A stretch of DNA of 64,000 nucleotides from the NCBI RefSeq assembly GCF_018885265.1, contig NZ_CP076538.1, positions 1,338,001-1,402,000 on the forward strand, read 5' to 3'. The notes under the pieces are model-generated. The model made no database searches. It was not told the origin of the DNA and saw only the letters and a list, made by a program, of their open reading frames with translations. Positions 63,769-64,000 of the stretch are shown one piece after another. This DNA comes from Amycolatopsis aidingensis. Its GTDB lineage: Bacteria > Actinomycetota > Actinomycetes > Mycobacteriales > Pseudonocardiaceae. The position numbers were made by a program, and so were the translations under genes. Numbering within the stretch: the stretch's first letter is position 1; the number at the start of each line of letters is the position of its first letter.

Positions 63769-64000
63769 GTGTACCTGTCGACTACCCGTGCCTGCGCGGA
63801 CGCCAGGACCACACCCGCCGGCACGGGCCGGGGCCGGGTCCCTGGCACCGTGCTCGCGCTCGGCCTGGTCAGCTTCGTCACCGACATCTCGGCCGAGATG
63901 GTGACCGCCGTGCTGCCCATGTACCTGATGTACGGCATCGGGCTCGGCTACTTGCAGCTCGGCCTGCTGGACGGTCTCTACACCGGAGCGAGTGCACTGC
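63769..64000 (+). CDS. Partial MFS transporter
   Basis: The right edge cuts this gene after 77 codons. The GTG at 63769 follows GGAGG at five bases. After a hydrophilic start, a first membrane helix contains VLALGLVSFVTDISAEMV, then VLPMYLMYGIGLGYLQLGLLDG, a pattern typical of major-facilitator drug-efflux-like proteins. The substrate cannot be told from the fragment. Confidence 0.75.
   Translation, partial: MYLSTTRACADARTTPAGTGRGRVPGTVLALGLVSFVTDISAEMVTAVLPMYLMYGIGLGYLQLGLLDGLYTGASAL

Noticed and set aside
61827..63938. 703-codon antisense frame over the secreted metallophosphoesterase
   Set aside because: A shadow of a gene with a signal peptide, all five metal motifs and a good Shine-Dalgarno.

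Overview
This is a 64 kb stretch of a high-GC actinomycete chromosome. GTG and TTG starts are common, stop and start codons often overlap by 1-4 bases, secreted hydrolases are abundant, and there is an AfsR/SARP-type regulator, DUF6879-type and XRE-type regulatory genes, and steroid-region-like genes of the mycobacterial kind. The gene mix points to the Pseudonocardiaceae (Amycolatopsis/Prauserella-like) or a neighbouring family. That placement is an inference from gene content; no rRNA or other phylogenetic marker lies in the window. I saw no tRNA, rRNA, CRISPR array, insertion sequence or prophage.

Layout. 1-6.8 kb: a clipped minus-strand gene, a small membrane protein, a secreted alpha/beta hydrolase, an AurF-like diiron oxygenase paired with a ferredoxin-fused ferredoxin-NADP reductase, a carboxylesterase and a small membrane protein. 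6.8-14.9 kb: a xylan/xylo-oligosaccharide module (ABC importer, LacI regulator, GH3 beta-glycosidase, secreted GH10 xylanase with CBM2), with repeated TTCGAAACTTT operator-like sites in the divergent promoter. 15-20.7 kb: a hypothetical protein, a stand-alone formyltransferase-fold enzyme and an NB-ARC/TPR ATPase with a DUF6879 pair behind an AT-rich promoter. 20.7-25.2 kb: a Tat-exported metallophosphoesterase and a tandem LtrA pair.

25.2-32.9 kb is the most interesting region. A TetR repressor faces a PAP phosphatase/CysD/CysNC operon, which makes and recycles the sulfate donor PAPS. This is followed by a DUF1214/sulfotransferase/SDR/SRPBCC operon, which would use PAPS. The same TTGRACA-N-TGTYCAA-type operator occurs twice in the tetR-cysQ promoter and once at the start of the sulfotransferase operon, where a perfect KstR-type box (TAGAACGTGTTCTA) also lies over the promoter. 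I read this as a self-contained, co-regulated sulfation system tied to steroid-type metabolism.

32.9-44.8 kb: a secreted FG-GAP repeat protein, a BpsA-like aminopropyltransferase, a SHOCT protein, a 2-hydroxyacid dehydrogenase, a LacI-controlled operon (internally duplicated membrane protein, YtcJ-like amidohydrolase, amidase) and an XRE regulator. 45-48.9 kb: a membrane-anchored NACHT ATPase with a degenerate SUMF1-like segment, then a STAS protein. 48.9-64 kb: a membrane protein, a GH18 chitinase, a corrinoid trio (CobF, PduO-type adenosyltransferase, helical-backbone metal receptor), an Xaa-Pro dipeptidyl-peptidase, a SARP/NB-ARC regulator, an M23 peptidase, a GT-C-type membrane protein, a second XRE paralogue, a secreted metallophosphoesterase and the start of an MFS transporter.
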